A stretch of DNA of 64,000 nucleotides from WLMZ01 sp043753895 (GTDB lineage Bacteria; Actinomycetota; Acidimicrobiia; Acidimicrobiales; Ilumatobacteraceae): the NCBI GenBank assembly GCA_043753895.1, contig JAYUWK010000052.1:1-64000 (forward strand), in the 5' to 3' direction. Under the pieces are notes generated by a model, which had not been told where the DNA came from, searched no databases, and worked only from the letters and a program-made list of their open reading frames with translations. The position numbers were made by a program, and so were the translations under genes. Of the stretch, positions 17,222 to 26,096 are shown one piece after another. The stretch's first letter is position 1; each line of letters opens with the position of its first letter.

Positions 17222-19732
17222 CTACGCCTTGATCCGCGCGTCGGTGGGGTCGAACGCGGGGGTGGACCCAGCGACGACCACCTTCACGGGATAGGTCTCG
17301 TTCATGTAATGCACGAGCAGGTCGTTGCCGACAACTGCATACCCGGGCGTGAGATACGCCATGAGCAAGAACTTGCCGAGCGACGGGCCAGCACCCGCTG
17401 TGGTGACCGTAGAGATGCGACCCTTGGCATCGACGATTCGATCGCCTGACGTAGTGAGAATGGTCTCGCCGCCGGTCATGTAGCGCTTGATGCCATCGCG
17501 TGCCGAGGTGTGATCCTCGACAGCGAGCGTGCACAAAATGGCAGCCGGGCCGTCTTCGCGAGCCTTGAGGTATGCGGCCTTGCCGACGAAGTCTGCCGAC
17601 TTCACCTTCGGACGGGCCAGCCCTGCCTCCACGGGGGTGTACTCACCATCGAGCTCGGCACCCATCAGGCGGTAGCCCTTCTCGAGCCGACCAGTGGTGC
17701 CGTACACGCCGCCACCAACGGGCACGATGCCGGAGTCCTTGCCGGCTTCGGCAATGAGATCCCACACTGCGCGGGCGTTCTCCATCGGCACGTAGATCTC
17801 CCAGCCGAGCTCGCCCACATACGAGATGCGGAACAGGCGCACCGCGAGCGAACCGAACAACACCTCTTGCGTGGTGCCGTATGGGAATGCCGCGTTGGAG
17901 ACATCCGATTCGGTGAGGCGAGCCATGACCTCGCGGGACTTGGGGCCCCACAGACCGATGGTGACGAAGCTCGAGGTCTTGTCTTCGAACGTCACCGAAC
18001 CGTCCGTGGGCAGGTGTTTGGTGAACCAGAAGGCATCGCGGGGACCATCGAATGCGCCGGTGATGACCCGGTAGAAGTCGGTACCGAGGCGCATCATCGT
18101 GAGGTCGCTGCGGAAGCCACCGTTCACATCGAGCAGCGGTGTGTACACCGACTTGCCGACCGCAACATCGACGTTGTTCACGGCGAGGACCTGCAGATAG
18201 TCCATCGCTCCGGGGCCCTTGATGTCGTAGACCACGAACGGCGCGAGATCGACCATGCCGACGTTCTCTTTCATTGCGAGGTGCTCGGCATTGATGATCG
18301 GTGACCACCAACGGGCATCCCATTCGTGAGGCCGATCTTCCACGCCGTACTTCTCGACGAGAGACGCATTCGACTCGTACCAGTGAGGACGCTCCCAGCC
18401 GCCCGCCTGGAAGTACACCGCACCCAGCGCGTCGGTGCGATCCTTGTACGGCGCTGTGCGAATGTTGCGCTCGGACGCCCATTGTTCGCGTGGGTGCACA
18501 ATGCCGTAGGTCTTGTTGAAGTGCTCAGCACATCGGGCTCGCACGTGGTGATCATTGCGGGCATAGGGATAGAAACGGGCGATGTCGCTGTGGTGCGGAT
18601 CGATCTCGGGCTGACCATGGGTCATCCACTCGGCCAGCATGCGCGCCGCGCCAGGGCCTTCCTTGATCCAAATGGCCGCACATGACCACAGGTTGGTGAC
18701 GCCGGGGATCTCGCCGATGAGCGGGAAGCCATCGGGCGTGAGCGACAACAGGCCATTGATCGCGTACTTGATCTCTGCGGTCGACAGAATGTCGGGCATC
18801 AGTTCCAGCGCCTGCTCGAGCTGCGGGTCGAAGTCCTCCATCGTGATCGGAAGCTCGGTCGGCGACAGACGCGACTCTTTGATGCTGGGGATCTCGTCGG
18901 CGGTCATGAAGATCGGGCGGTGGGCGTACGAACCCACTTCCATCGAGCCGGCACTCTGACGCTCGTAGCAGAACGTGTCCATGTCGCGGATGATCGGGAA
19001 GCCCAACTCCATGTTGGTGGCTTCGAGGATCGGGATGGGTCCGACGTCGATCATCTGGTGCACGGCGGGTGTAAGCGGAATCTCCACGCCGGCCATCGCG
19101 GCGATACGTGGGCTCCACACGCCGCAGGCCACGACCACGTAATCAGCGTCGATGCGACCGTGGTCGGTGACGACGGCCTTGATGACGCCGTCCTCGACGA
19201 TCATGTCCTCGACTTCGACGTTGGCGAAGGTTTGGAGTGCACCAAGCGCCTGGGCACGCTCGCGGAAGATCGTGCCGGCGCGCAGGCTGTCGACCACTGA
19301 CACCGACGGCGTGTAGAAACCACCGAGGAGGATGTCGCTGTTGATGAACGGCACCATCTCCTTGATCTCCTCGGGCGTCACGAGACGTGATTCGATGCCC
19401 CAATTCTTTGCGGACACCATGCGCCGGCGTAGTTCTTCCATGCGCTCTGGTGTGCGCGCGACCTCGATGCCGCCGCACTCGGTGTTCACGCCCATTTCGG
19501 CGTACTGGCGCTGGCTGTCGAGGTTGAGCATCGCCATCTCGCGGTTGTGATCTACCGGAAAGATGAAGTTCGAGGCATGGCCCGTGGAACCACCCGGGTT
19601 CGGCAGCGGACCCTTGTCGATCTGCACGATGTCGCGCCAGCCGAGTTCGGCGAGGTGACCGACGACGGAGTTACCGACAATGCCGGCACCGATGACCACA
19701 ACTCTTGCTGTTGTTGGGAAGTCGCTGCTCAC
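17222..19732 (-). CDS. Dimethylglycine/sarcosine dehydrogenase-like FAD-GcvT protein 1
   Basis: An 836-residue two-part enzyme. Residues 1-400 are a DAO-type FAD domain: Rossmann motif VVVIGAGIVGNSVVGHLAE, then GSTGHASNF, whose His aligns with the residue carrying covalent FAD in dimethylglycine dehydrogenase. Residues about 450-830 are a GcvT-like tetrahydrofolate-binding domain (GPGAMDYLQVLAVNNVDVAVGKSVYTPLLD, YVGELGWEIYVP, EKGYRLMGAELDGEYTP). It would oxidatively remove a methyl from dimethylglycine or sarcosine, giving methylene-THF, with electrons to the ETF encoded next. It lies downstream of the MttB gene, whose product from glycine betaine would be dimethylglycine. Exact substrate is inferred. 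Confidence 0.88.
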   Translation of the reverse strand: MSSDFPTTARVVVIGAGIVGNSVVGHLAELGWRDIVQIDKGPLPNPGGSTGHASNFIFPVDHNREMAMLNLDSQRQYAEMGVNTECGGIEVARTPERMEELRRRMVSAKNWGIESRLVTPEEIKEMVPFINSDILLGGFYTPSVSVVDSLRAGTIFRERAQALGALQTFANVEVEDMIVEDGVIKAVVTDHGRIDADYVVVACGVWSPRIAAMAGVEIPLTPAVHQMIDVGPIPILEATNMELGFPIIRDMDTFCYERQSAGSMEVGSYAHRPIFMTADEIPSIKESRLSPTELPITMEDFDPQLEQALELMPDILSTAEIKYAINGLLSLTPDGFPLIGEIPGVTNLWSCAAIWIKEGPGAARMLAEWMTHGQPEIDPHHSDIARFYPYARNDHHVRARCAEHFNKTYGIVHPREQWASERNIRTAPYKDRTDALGAVYFQAGGWERPHWYESNASLVEKYGVEDRPHEWDARWWSPIINAEHLAMKENVGMVDLAPFVVYDIKGPGAMDYLQVLAVNNVDVAVGKSVYTPLLDVNGGFRSDLTMMRLGTDFYRVITGAFDGPRDAFWFTKHLPTDGSVTFEDKTSSFVTIGLWGPKSREVMARLTESDVSNAAFPYGTTQEVLFGSLAVRLFRISYVGELGWEIYVPMENARAVWDLIAEAGKDSGIVPVGGGVYGTTGRLEKGYRLMGAELDGEYTPVEAGLARPKVKSADFVGKAAYLKAREDGPAAILCTLAVEDHTSARDGIKRYMTGGETILTTSGDRIVDAKGRISTVTTAGAGPSLGKFLLMAYLTPGYAVVGNDLLVHYMNETYPVKVVVAGSTPAFDPTDARIKA

Positions 19733-19770
19733 GTGGAAATTCCTCTCAGGAAGGGGGCACCTTGCGCGGT

Positions 19771-19799
19771 ACCATTACAAACCGTTGTGCGGTAATGAT
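19771..19799. promoter_or_regulatory. Inverted repeat between mttB-family gene and demethylase gene
   Basis: ACCATTAC (19771-19778) and GTAATGAT (19792-19799) are complementary at seven of eight positions with a 13-base spacer. The spacer length equals that of the operators at 26097 and 28220, but arm sequences differ. It lies downstream of a possible -10 for the demethylase-etf genes. Confidence 0.4.
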
Positions 19800-19812
19800 C
19801 CGCATAGCGGGA

Positions 19813-19842
19813 ACTATAGATCAATTTTGGGGATGTTTCGAA
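19813..19842 (-). promoter_or_regulatory. Candidate internal promoter for demethylase-etfBA
   Basis: On the minus strand TATAGT (19818-19813) is a good -10 and is followed by TTCCCG, as in the promoter at 26115-26143. The -35 is weak (TTCGAA at 18-base spacing). The 129-base gap between the MttB-family gene and the demethylase gene is the largest in this minus-strand cluster, which fits a second promoter. Confidence 0.4.
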
Positions 19843-19861
19843 ATGCGGTCGGGGCCACCGA

Positions 19862-21430
19862 CTAGCCCACTTCGTCGGGCATTTCTGTTTTGCGACGGAG
19901 GATGAACTCTTGGAGTTCGGCATCGATGGCGTCGTCGAGCGCAGGCGCTTCGTAGTCGGCCAAGGCCTTCTTCCAGATCTTGTTGGCGCGCTGGTTCGCG
20001 TCGAGGCTGCCCTCTTCGAGCCACTGCTCGTAGCTCGCATTGTCGGCCGTATTGCTGCGATAGAAAGCCGTTTCGAAATTGGCGAGCGTGTGTGCGGTGC
20101 CGAGGAAATGCATGCCGGGTTGGTGATCGACGATGGCATCGACGGCCTGACCGTTCGGCGACATGTCCACGCCCTTGGCAAAGGTGTGCATCATGCCGAG
20201 TTGATCGCAGTCGAGCACGAACTTCTCGTAGCCGATGGAGAGTCCGCCTTCGAGCCAACCCGCTGCGTGCAGCACGAAATTGGCGCCGCCCAAGATGGTG
20301 GCCTGCATCGTGTTCGCCGATTCGTACGCCGCTTGTGCATCCGCCACCTTCGACGCCGTGAGGCCGCCACCAGAGCGGAACGGCACGCCAAGACGGCGAG
20401 CCAGATGGGCCATGACGTAGAGCACGAGCGAGGGCTCGGGCGTGCCGAAGGTGGGGGCGCCTGTCTGCATCGACATTGACGATGCGAACGAGCCGAGGAT
20501 CACCGGGGCACCGGGCCGAACGAGTTGGGCGAAGGTCATTCCGACGAGCGCCTCGGCCAAGCTCTGCGCGGCAACCCCTGCCGCGGTCACAGGGGCCATC
20601 GCACCAGCGAGAATGAAGGGCGTGAAGATGCACGCCTGATTGTTGCGCGCGTACACCTCGGCAGAGCCGAGCATCGTCTCGTCCCACACCAGCGGCGACG
20701 ACGCGTTGATGAGGCTGGTCATCACGGTGCGATCGGCCAGATCGCCACCGAAGCCGATGCGGGCAAGATCGACACTGTCCTGGGCGCGGCTTGCCGCAGT
20801 GACCGAACCCATGAATGGCTTGTCGCTGTACTTGATGTGCGAATACACCATGTCGAGGTGACGCTTGTTCACCGGGATGTCGACGGGCTCGCACACCGTG
20901 CCGCCCGAGTGATGGATGTACGGCGACGAGTACGCCAGCTTCACGAAGTTCTGGAAGTCGGCCAAGGTTGCGTAGCGACGACCGCTGTCGAGATCGCGTA
21001 CGAACGGTGAACCGTAGTTCGGGGCGAACACGGTGTTCATCCCACCGATCTCCACGTTGCGCAGCGGATTGCGGCCGTGTTGGGTGTACTGACGAGGGGC
21101 TGTGGCCTGCACGATGCTGCGGCACATGCCACGCGGGAAGCGCACACGCTCACCATCAACGTCGGCTCCGGCACCGGCGAACAACGTGAGCGCCGACGGA
21201 TAGTCGCGCACCCAGACACCCAGCTTCTCGAGAATCGTGTCTGCGTTCTGCTCGATGATCTCGATGCTTTCGTCGCTGAGCACCTCGAACGGTGCAAGCG
21301 TGCGGGTGAGAAACGGAATTGATTCGGCATGGCTGGCCAGACGCGCAGCCTGACGATTGGCGCGACCGCCACCGCTGCGACCGCCGCTTCGGCCAGGCGC
21401 CTGCGCCTCGGAATTCGTTGTGTCAGTCAT
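19862..21430 (-). CDS. mttB: MttB-family corrinoid methyltransferase, non-pyrrolysine (quaternary amine/betaine type)
   Basis: A 522-residue member of the trimethylamine methyltransferase (MttB/COG5598) superfamily. Typical stretches are the TIM-barrel entry FEVLSDESIEIIEQNADTILEKLGV, YSSPYIHHSGGTVCEPVD, YARNNQACIFTPFILAGAMAPVT and AGWLEGGLSIGYEKFVLDCDQLGMM. Archaeal MttB for trimethylamine needs an in-frame amber codon for pyrrolysine; this gene has none, so it belongs with the non-Pyl homologues. The characterised ones (MtgB and relatives) demethylate glycine betaine, proline betaine or carnitine onto a corrinoid protein. The neighbours (corrinoid protein, MtgA-like enzyme, activator, dimethylglycine dehydrogenase) point to glycine betaine, giving dimethylglycine. 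Substrate is inferred from context. Confidence 0.9.
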   Translation of the reverse strand: MTDTTNSEAQAPGRSGGRSGGGRANRQAARLASHAESIPFLTRTLAPFEVLSDESIEIIEQNADTILEKLGVWVRDYPSALTLFAGAGADVDGERVRFPRGMCRSIVQATAPRQYTQHGRNPLRNVEIGGMNTVFAPNYGSPFVRDLDSGRRYATLADFQNFVKLAYSSPYIHHSGGTVCEPVDIPVNKRHLDMVYSHIKYSDKPFMGSVTAASRAQDSVDLARIGFGGDLADRTVMTSLINASSPLVWDETMLGSAEVYARNNQACIFTPFILAGAMAPVTAAGVAAQSLAEALVGMTFAQLVRPGAPVILGSFASSMSMQTGAPTFGTPEPSLVLYVMAHLARRLGVPFRSGGGLTASKVADAQAAYESANTMQATILGGANFVLHAAGWLEGGLSIGYEKFVLDCDQLGMMHTFAKGVDMSPNGQAVDAIVDHQPGMHFLGTAHTLANFETAFYRSNTADNASYEQWLEEGSLDANQRANKIWKKALADYEAPALDDAIDAELQEFILRRKTEMPDEVG

Positions 21431-21454
21431 GGTTTCCCCCAGGGATATGTGTGC

Positions 21455-23443
21455 TCAGACCGAACGGACGCGGCGACGCGTTCGAACAGAACCAGCCGGG
21501 TCGGTGCGGGCAGGCAGTGTGACCACCCGGCCCAATCGGACATAGGGATCAGTGGAATGCGGTAGACCCATCGCCTGCACGAAGTGTTCCTGGAACTTGG
21601 GCTCGATGGCCGTCTCGACCTTGGTGATGGTGCGCGCGACTTCGATGATCTCGGCTCGGTCGGCGGCCGACAGGAGGGCGCGCGCCGCACCCGAACCAGC
21701 GGCGTTGCCGACCGACACGACACACGCCGGGTCACAGTCGGGGATCATGCCAAGCACCAGCGCGTACACCGGATCGATATGGCTTCCAAACGCGCCGGCC
21801 AGCTTCACAGCATCGACCGTGTCGAGTCCGGCGCGGTCCATCAGCAGACGTGCGCCTGCGTAGAGCGCGCCCTTGGCGAGTTGGATACCGCGCACGTCGT
21901 TCTGTGTGACGCAGAGTTGCGGTTGGCCGTAATGCAGCACGTACTGGAACGTGCGCCCGTCGGCGATGACGCGCGGCGTGCGCTCAGCGGCAGCACCGTT
22001 GATGGTGCCATCCGCGTCGATGACCCCCGCGAGGAACAACTCGGCGAGGGCTTCGATGATGCCCGACCCGCAGATACCGGTGATGCCGACTTCGGGCAGA
22101 GACTCGGCGAAACCGGGTTCATCGCTCCACAGATCGGAACCGATGATCTTCAGCCGAGGCTCGAGCGTGTTGCGATCGATCCGCACGCGCTCGATGGCTC
22201 CCGCTGTGGCGCGCTGACCGCAGGAAATCTGCGCGCCCTCAAAAGCCGGGCCGGTGGGACTGGAAGCCGCGGCGAGTCCGTGGCGGTTGCCGAGCACCAA
22301 CTCGGCGTTCGTGCCGACATCCACGAGCAGCACCATCTCGTCGCCGCGGTGTGGCCCCACGGCGAGCACCGCGCCGGCCGTGTCAGCACCGACATGGCCG
22401 GCGATGCAGGGCAGAATGTGTAACGACGAGAATGGGCAGGCAACGCCGATGTCGCTGGCGCGGCCGTCCACCGGCAAGTCGGTGGCCAGCGGGAACGGCG
22501 CGCCGCCGAGTGGCGTGGGGTCGATGCCCAAGATGAGGTGGTGCATGATCGGGTTGCCGACGAGCACAAGGTCAGAGATGTCGGATTCGGTGAGTGACGC
22601 CTTGCCACAGAGTTCGTGAATGAGATCGTTGAGCGCACCTCGGATGGCCGCTGTCAGCTCTGTGTCGCCGCCGGGATGCATCATCACGTACGACACTCGG
22701 CTCATCAGATCTTCGCCGAAACGGATCTGCGGGTTCATCAACCCCGCCGACGCCAGAACCTCACCCGTAGCCAGGTCGCACAGGTGACCGGCAACCGTGG
22801 TGGAGCCGACGTCGATGGCAACGCCATACAGGGTCTCGACGAATCCCGGCCACACGCCGGTGATGACCGAATGGCTGTGCACGGCAACCGTGACGGCGCG
22901 ACTACCTGCGGTCATTGCAGGCTGCAAGCGGCGCAGCGCTGCCGGCGTGATGATGGGCGTTGGCAGCTGCCACTGCTCGCCGAGCGCATCGGTGAGGAGT
23001 CGCAGATCGCTGCGATCACCACCGAGACCGTTGGCCAGCACCTCCACGTAGTACGGGTGCACGGTGGGGTCGATGACGAGACCGGTGAGATCCACAGACT
23101 TACGAATGACGGGGCGATGCATCTGGCTGGCAGCCGGCACATCGATCACGAGGTCGCCAGTGATGTGCGCCGCGCAACCCAACCGGCCACCCTGTTCGAG
23201 TGGGCGCCGGCCGTGATACGCGGTTTCGGTAGTGCCGATGGCCGACAGGTGCTCGGCGTTGCTACTGATCGCGTGCTTGGCGAACTCGCCGAAGGCTGGC
23301 ACCACCTGACAGCGGCCGCAGATGCCGCGTCCACCACACACCGAGTCGAGGTCGACGCCGAGTTGACGCGCTGCATCGAGCACGGTGGAGCCGGCTTCGA
23401 CCTCCCCCTGTCGACCGGACGGCGTGAACACAACGTTGGGCAT
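21455..23443 (-). CDS. RACo-like ASKHA activator of corrinoid protein (2Fe-2S ferredoxin + actin-like ATPase)
   Basis: A 662-residue protein starting at ATG 23443. The N-terminus is a plant-type [2Fe-2S] ferredoxin: CGGRGICGRC plus a fourth Cys in RLGCAA. A middle linker follows, then from about residue 230 an ASKHA-fold ATPase (DUF4445): YGVAIDVGSTTVAGHL, LVGNPIMHHLILGIDPTPLGGAPF, LLVDVGTNAELVLGN and ICGSGIIEALAELFLAGVI. Such proteins (RACo) use ATP to reduce the inactive Co(II) corrinoid to Co(I). It lies 8 bases after the methyltransferase gene and 24 before mttB, so the methyl-transfer relay carries its own repair enzyme. Confidence 0.9.
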   Translation of the reverse strand: MPNVVFTPSGRQGEVEAGSTVLDAARQLGVDLDSVCGGRGICGRCQVVPAFGEFAKHAISSNAEHLSAIGTTETAYHGRRPLEQGGRLGCAAHITGDLVIDVPAASQMHRPVIRKSVDLTGLVIDPTVHPYYVEVLANGLGGDRSDLRLLTDALGEQWQLPTPIITPAALRRLQPAMTAGSRAVTVAVHSHSVITGVWPGFVETLYGVAIDVGSTTVAGHLCDLATGEVLASAGLMNPQIRFGEDLMSRVSYVMMHPGGDTELTAAIRGALNDLIHELCGKASLTESDISDLVLVGNPIMHHLILGIDPTPLGGAPFPLATDLPVDGRASDIGVACPFSSLHILPCIAGHVGADTAGAVLAVGPHRGDEMVLLVDVGTNAELVLGNRHGLAAASSPTGPAFEGAQISCGQRATAGAIERVRIDRNTLEPRLKIIGSDLWSDEPGFAESLPEVGITGICGSGIIEALAELFLAGVIDADGTINGAAAERTPRVIADGRTFQYVLHYGQPQLCVTQNDVRGIQLAKGALYAGARLLMDRAGLDTVDAVKLAGAFGSHIDPVYALVLGMIPDCDPACVVSVGNAAGSGAARALLSAADRAEIIEVARTITKVETAIEPKFQEHFVQAMGLPHSTDPYVRLGRVVTLPARTDPAGSVRTRRRVRSV

Positions 23444-23451
23444 GGGCGATC

Positions 23452-24375
23452 TCAGACCGGCGCAGAGCCGTCGGCGACACGGGCGCGACGACCACCGCGA
23501 CGACCGGTGGACTCGCCGGCCTGCACGTTGCCCGGGTCGCGATGGTGGCGGATCCACTCGGCACAGTTGAGATCGTGGCCGCACAACACGTCGGCGGCCT
23601 GAATGGCGTGCTTCACCTCGGGATGCAACGGGTTCATGATCGCCGAAGTCATGCCATGGCTCATGGCCATCGCGAGGAAGGTGCCGCCGATGACGTTGCG
23701 GTTGGGCAGACCGAAGCTGATGTTCGAGGCCCCACAGGTGGTGTTCACCTTGAGCTCGTCGCGCAGGCGGCGCAGCAGCGCGAACACCTGCTGGCCAGCG
23801 GTACCCATCGCGCCAATGGGCATCACGAGTGGGTCGACCACGATGTCGGCGGGCGAGATGCCGTAGTCGGCTGCGTGATGGACGATCTTCTTGGCCACCT
23901 CGAAGCGCACATTCGGATCCTCGCTGATGCCTGTCTCGTCGTTGGAGATGGCCACCACGGCTGCGCCGTACTTCTTGATCAGGGGGAGCACTCGTTCGAG
24001 GTTGGCTTCCTCGCCGGTGACCGAGTTGACCAACGCCTTGCCCTGGTACACCGACAAGCCTGCTTCGAGCGCTTCGATGATGCTCGAGTCGATGGACAGC
24101 GGCACATCGGTGACCGACTGAACCAACTGAATTGCCTTGGCGAGAATGGCGGGTTCGTCAGCGAGGGGGATACCGGCATTGACGTCGAGCATCTGCGCGC
24201 CCGCTTCGACCTGTGCGAGCGCATCGGCGATGACGCGGTCGTAGTTGCCCTCCTTCATCTCCGCCGCAAGCAGCTTGCGGCCGGTGGGGTTGATGCGCTC
24301 GCCGATCATCACGAAGGGACGTCCGAAGCCGATGACGACCTCGCGAGTGGCAGAGCTGAGAATGGTGTCGGTCAT
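23452..24375 (-). CDS. mtgA: Methyl-tetrahydrofolate:corrinoid methyltransferase (MtgA-like)
   Basis: A 307-residue pterin-binding TIM-barrel protein, start ATG 24375 overlapping the preceding stop (ATGA). FVMIGERINPTGRK, EAGAQMLDVNAGIPLADEPA, PLSIDSSIIEALEAGL, ALVNSVTGEEANL and TTCGASNISFGLPNR are the marks of the MtrH/AcsE/MtgA branch of the dihydropteroate-synthase family. It should transfer the methyl from methyl-corrinoid to tetrahydrofolate, giving 5-methyl-THF for the oxidative branch encoded across the divergent promoter. An acetogen-type reverse reaction is possible in principle. Confidence 0.9.
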   Translation of the reverse strand: MTDTILSSATREVVIGFGRPFVMIGERINPTGRKLLAAEMKEGNYDRVIADALAQVEAGAQMLDVNAGIPLADEPAILAKAIQLVQSVTDVPLSIDSSIIEALEAGLSVYQGKALVNSVTGEEANLERVLPLIKKYGAAVVAISNDETGISEDPNVRFEVAKKIVHHAADYGISPADIVVDPLVMPIGAMGTAGQQVFALLRRLRDELKVNTTCGASNISFGLPNRNVIGGTFLAMAMSHGMTSAIMNPLHPEVKHAIQAADVLCGHDLNCAEWIRHHRDPGNVQAGESTGRRGGRRARVADGSAPV

Positions 24376-24731
24376 CAGATTCGTTCCTGTTCTGGTCGTT
24401 CCGGGTCCCATCCGCAGGTTTCGACCCAGAGTTTGAGTCTCGCTGTGGGAAATTCGTTCTCGATGCGCTCGGCCTCGGCACGTGCAGCCGCGGTGAAATC
24501 GCCGTCGAAGTCGGCGGGCAGGGCCACGGTGCGCCGGCGCCACTCGGCCACGTACTCGCCCGAGGTCTTCTTGCCAGCCTTCATCGCGGCCCGATCGATG
24601 GCCTGATGGAAACGGTTCGGGAGGATCTGCTGGCGCTTGTTCTCACCTGATCCACCGTTCACTTGTGCGGGGATGTCGCGCCACGTGATGATGATCAGCT
24701 CGTTGCCGTTGCCACTGCCGCGCCGCGCCAT
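24375..24731 (-). CDS. 'Virulence factor' domain protein of the corrinoid operon
   Basis: A 118-residue protein with no signal or membrane segment. The start is taken at ATG 24731, overlapping the DUF1638 stop (TAATG). The sequence (ELIIITWRDIPAQVNG, RFHQAIDRAAMKAGKKTSGEYVAEWRR, ARLKLWVETCGWD) matches the small family annotated 'virulence factor', a name with no mechanistic meaning here. Its coupling by overlap to DUF1638 on one side and mtgA on the other suggests a role in the methyltransferase system, for example assembly or activation. Function unknown. Confidence 0.75.
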   Translation of the reverse strand: MARRGSGNGNELIIITWRDIPAQVNGGSGENKRQQILPNRFHQAIDRAAMKAGKKTSGEYVAEWRRRTVALPADFDGDFTAAARAEAERIENEFPTARLKLWVETCGWDPERPEQERI

Positions 24732-25357
24732 TACGCAGCCGCCTGACGGATGCTGACGGACCACTCGTGCACCGGCGCCTGCAATCCGGCGCGCCCGACG
24801 TGGATCCGTTCAAAACGAAGGCCCAGGCGCTCGGCAGCGTTCGTTGCGGCCTCGGTGATTGCGTCATCGTCGGTCTGCGCGAGCAGCAGCAGACGCGTGT
24901 AGTGACCGAAGTAGGTGTCGCGAAGCTGCGGGGCGCGATCCAGACCGAGACCGCTCCATACCAGTGCCTCGAAATGCTTGGCGAGGAAGTCGGTGAGGTA
25001 AAAGGTGCCGAGTTCGGCGTCCTGCAACGCAGCGAACATCTGCGATCCCGCAAAGAACTCGTAGCAGTGCGCGCCGGGCAGGCGTGCGACACCGGGGTAT
25101 TCGTTCAGGAGCACGTCGAGCATGCCGCCGGTGCCACAATCGGCGTAGGCCACGAACACCGCACGGTCTTCAGCACGGGCCTGTGCGAGCACGGGCCGTA
25201 TCTCGCCGACGATGCGCTGGGGCATGTTGTGCAGGTTGGCGGGCAGGTAGTGCACCTCGACGAGATCACTAAGCCCGTCGGCCATCAGCACCGCGCGGAG
25301 ATCAGCCGTGAGTGCGGCGCAAGCGATGACCAGCGGCTGGCGAACCCCGTGCGCCAT
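24731..25357 (-). CDS. DUF1638 domain protein of the corrinoid operon
   Basis: A 208-residue protein; ATG 25357 lies 15 bases after the corrinoid gene. The segment PLVIACAALTADLRAVL, VFVAYADCGTGGMLDVLLNEYPGVARLPGAHCYEFFAG and a C-terminal helical part are DUF1638. Conserved-looking Cys residues in IACAA, DCGTGG and AHCYEF could bind a metal or cofactor; that is my inference. In the genomes I recall, the family lies near corrinoid methyltransferases, but no activity is known to me. Confidence 0.8.
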   Translation of the reverse strand: MAHGVRQPLVIACAALTADLRAVLMADGLSDLVEVHYLPANLHNMPQRIVGEIRPVLAQARAEDRAVFVAYADCGTGGMLDVLLNEYPGVARLPGAHCYEFFAGSQMFAALQDAELGTFYLTDFLAKHFEALVWSGLGLDRAPQLRDTYFGHYTRLLLLAQTDDDAITEAATNAAERLGLRFERIHVGRAGLQAPVHEWSVSIRQAAA

Positions 25358-25371
25358 CGGGGACGAACCTC

Positions 25372-26067
25372 TCAGGACACTCGTGCAGCGCGACGGGCGA
25401 GCACGAGCGCTTTGGCGGTCTCGGCCGCAACGGCCGCGTCGCGACAATAGGCATCGGCGCCAATGGCAACACCGAATTCCTCATTGAGCGGTGCGCCACC
25501 GACGAGCACGATCTGATCGAGTCGGCGGCCCTTTTCCTTGAGCGTGTCGATGACCACTTTCATATACGGCATCGTGGTGGTCAGCAGCGCCGACATCCCC
25601 AAGATGTCAGGCTTGTGCTCGTCGAGCGCCGCCAGGAAGGCGTCGGCATCGGTGTTGATGCCCAGGTCGATGACCTCGAATCCGGCACCTTCGAGCATCA
25701 TCGCGACCAGATTCTTGCCGATGTCATGGATGTCGCCCTTGACGGTGCCGATGACGACTTTGCCAACGGACTCGGCACCGGTTTCTGCCAGCAACGGACG
25801 CAGGATCTCCATGCCGCCCTTCATCGCGTTCGCTGCAAGGAGCACCTCGGGCACGAACAGAATGCCATCGCGGAAGTCGATGCCAACGATGCGCATTCCC
25901 TCGACCAGTGCGTCGTTGAGCACGCGGTCCGGACTCCAGCCCCGACCCAACAAGATGTTGGTTCCCTCGATGATCTCCGGAGCGAGTCCGTCGTACAGGT
26001 CGTCGTGCATCTGTGCAGTCAAGTCGTCGTCGCTCAGGTCTTCGAGAACGATGTCATCATCGGCCAT
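25372..26067 (-). CDS. mtgC: Corrinoid (cobalamin-binding) methyl carrier protein
   Basis: A 231-residue protein of the MtbC/MttC/MtgC type. Residues about 20-105 form the helical cap domain (LAPEIIEGTNILLGRGWSPDRVLNDALVEGMRIVG); the Rossmann domain carries GTVKGDIHDIGKNLVAMMLEGAGFEVIDLG, where the His of DxHxxG is the lower axial ligand to cobalt. The later GMSALLTTTMPYMKVVI and VGGAPLNEEFGVAIGADAY complete the B12 fold. It shuttles methyl from the MttB-family enzyme to the MtgA-like enzyme. It is the first gene of the minus-strand cluster, directly behind the strong promoter at 26115-26143. Confidence 0.92.
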   Translation of the reverse strand: MADDDIVLEDLSDDDLTAQMHDDLYDGLAPEIIEGTNILLGRGWSPDRVLNDALVEGMRIVGIDFRDGILFVPEVLLAANAMKGGMEILRPLLAETGAESVGKVVIGTVKGDIHDIGKNLVAMMLEGAGFEVIDLGINTDADAFLAALDEHKPDILGMSALLTTTMPYMKVVIDTLKEKGRRLDQIVLVGGAPLNEEFGVAIGADAYCRDAAVAAETAKALVLARRAARVS

Positions 26068-26096
26068 CTGGGGTCTCCCTTACGTGTGCCGCGCAA

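Noticed and set aside
19862..21430. Pyrrolysine-containing trimethylamine methyltransferase
   Set aside because: The gene is uninterrupted; no in-frame TAG is present.
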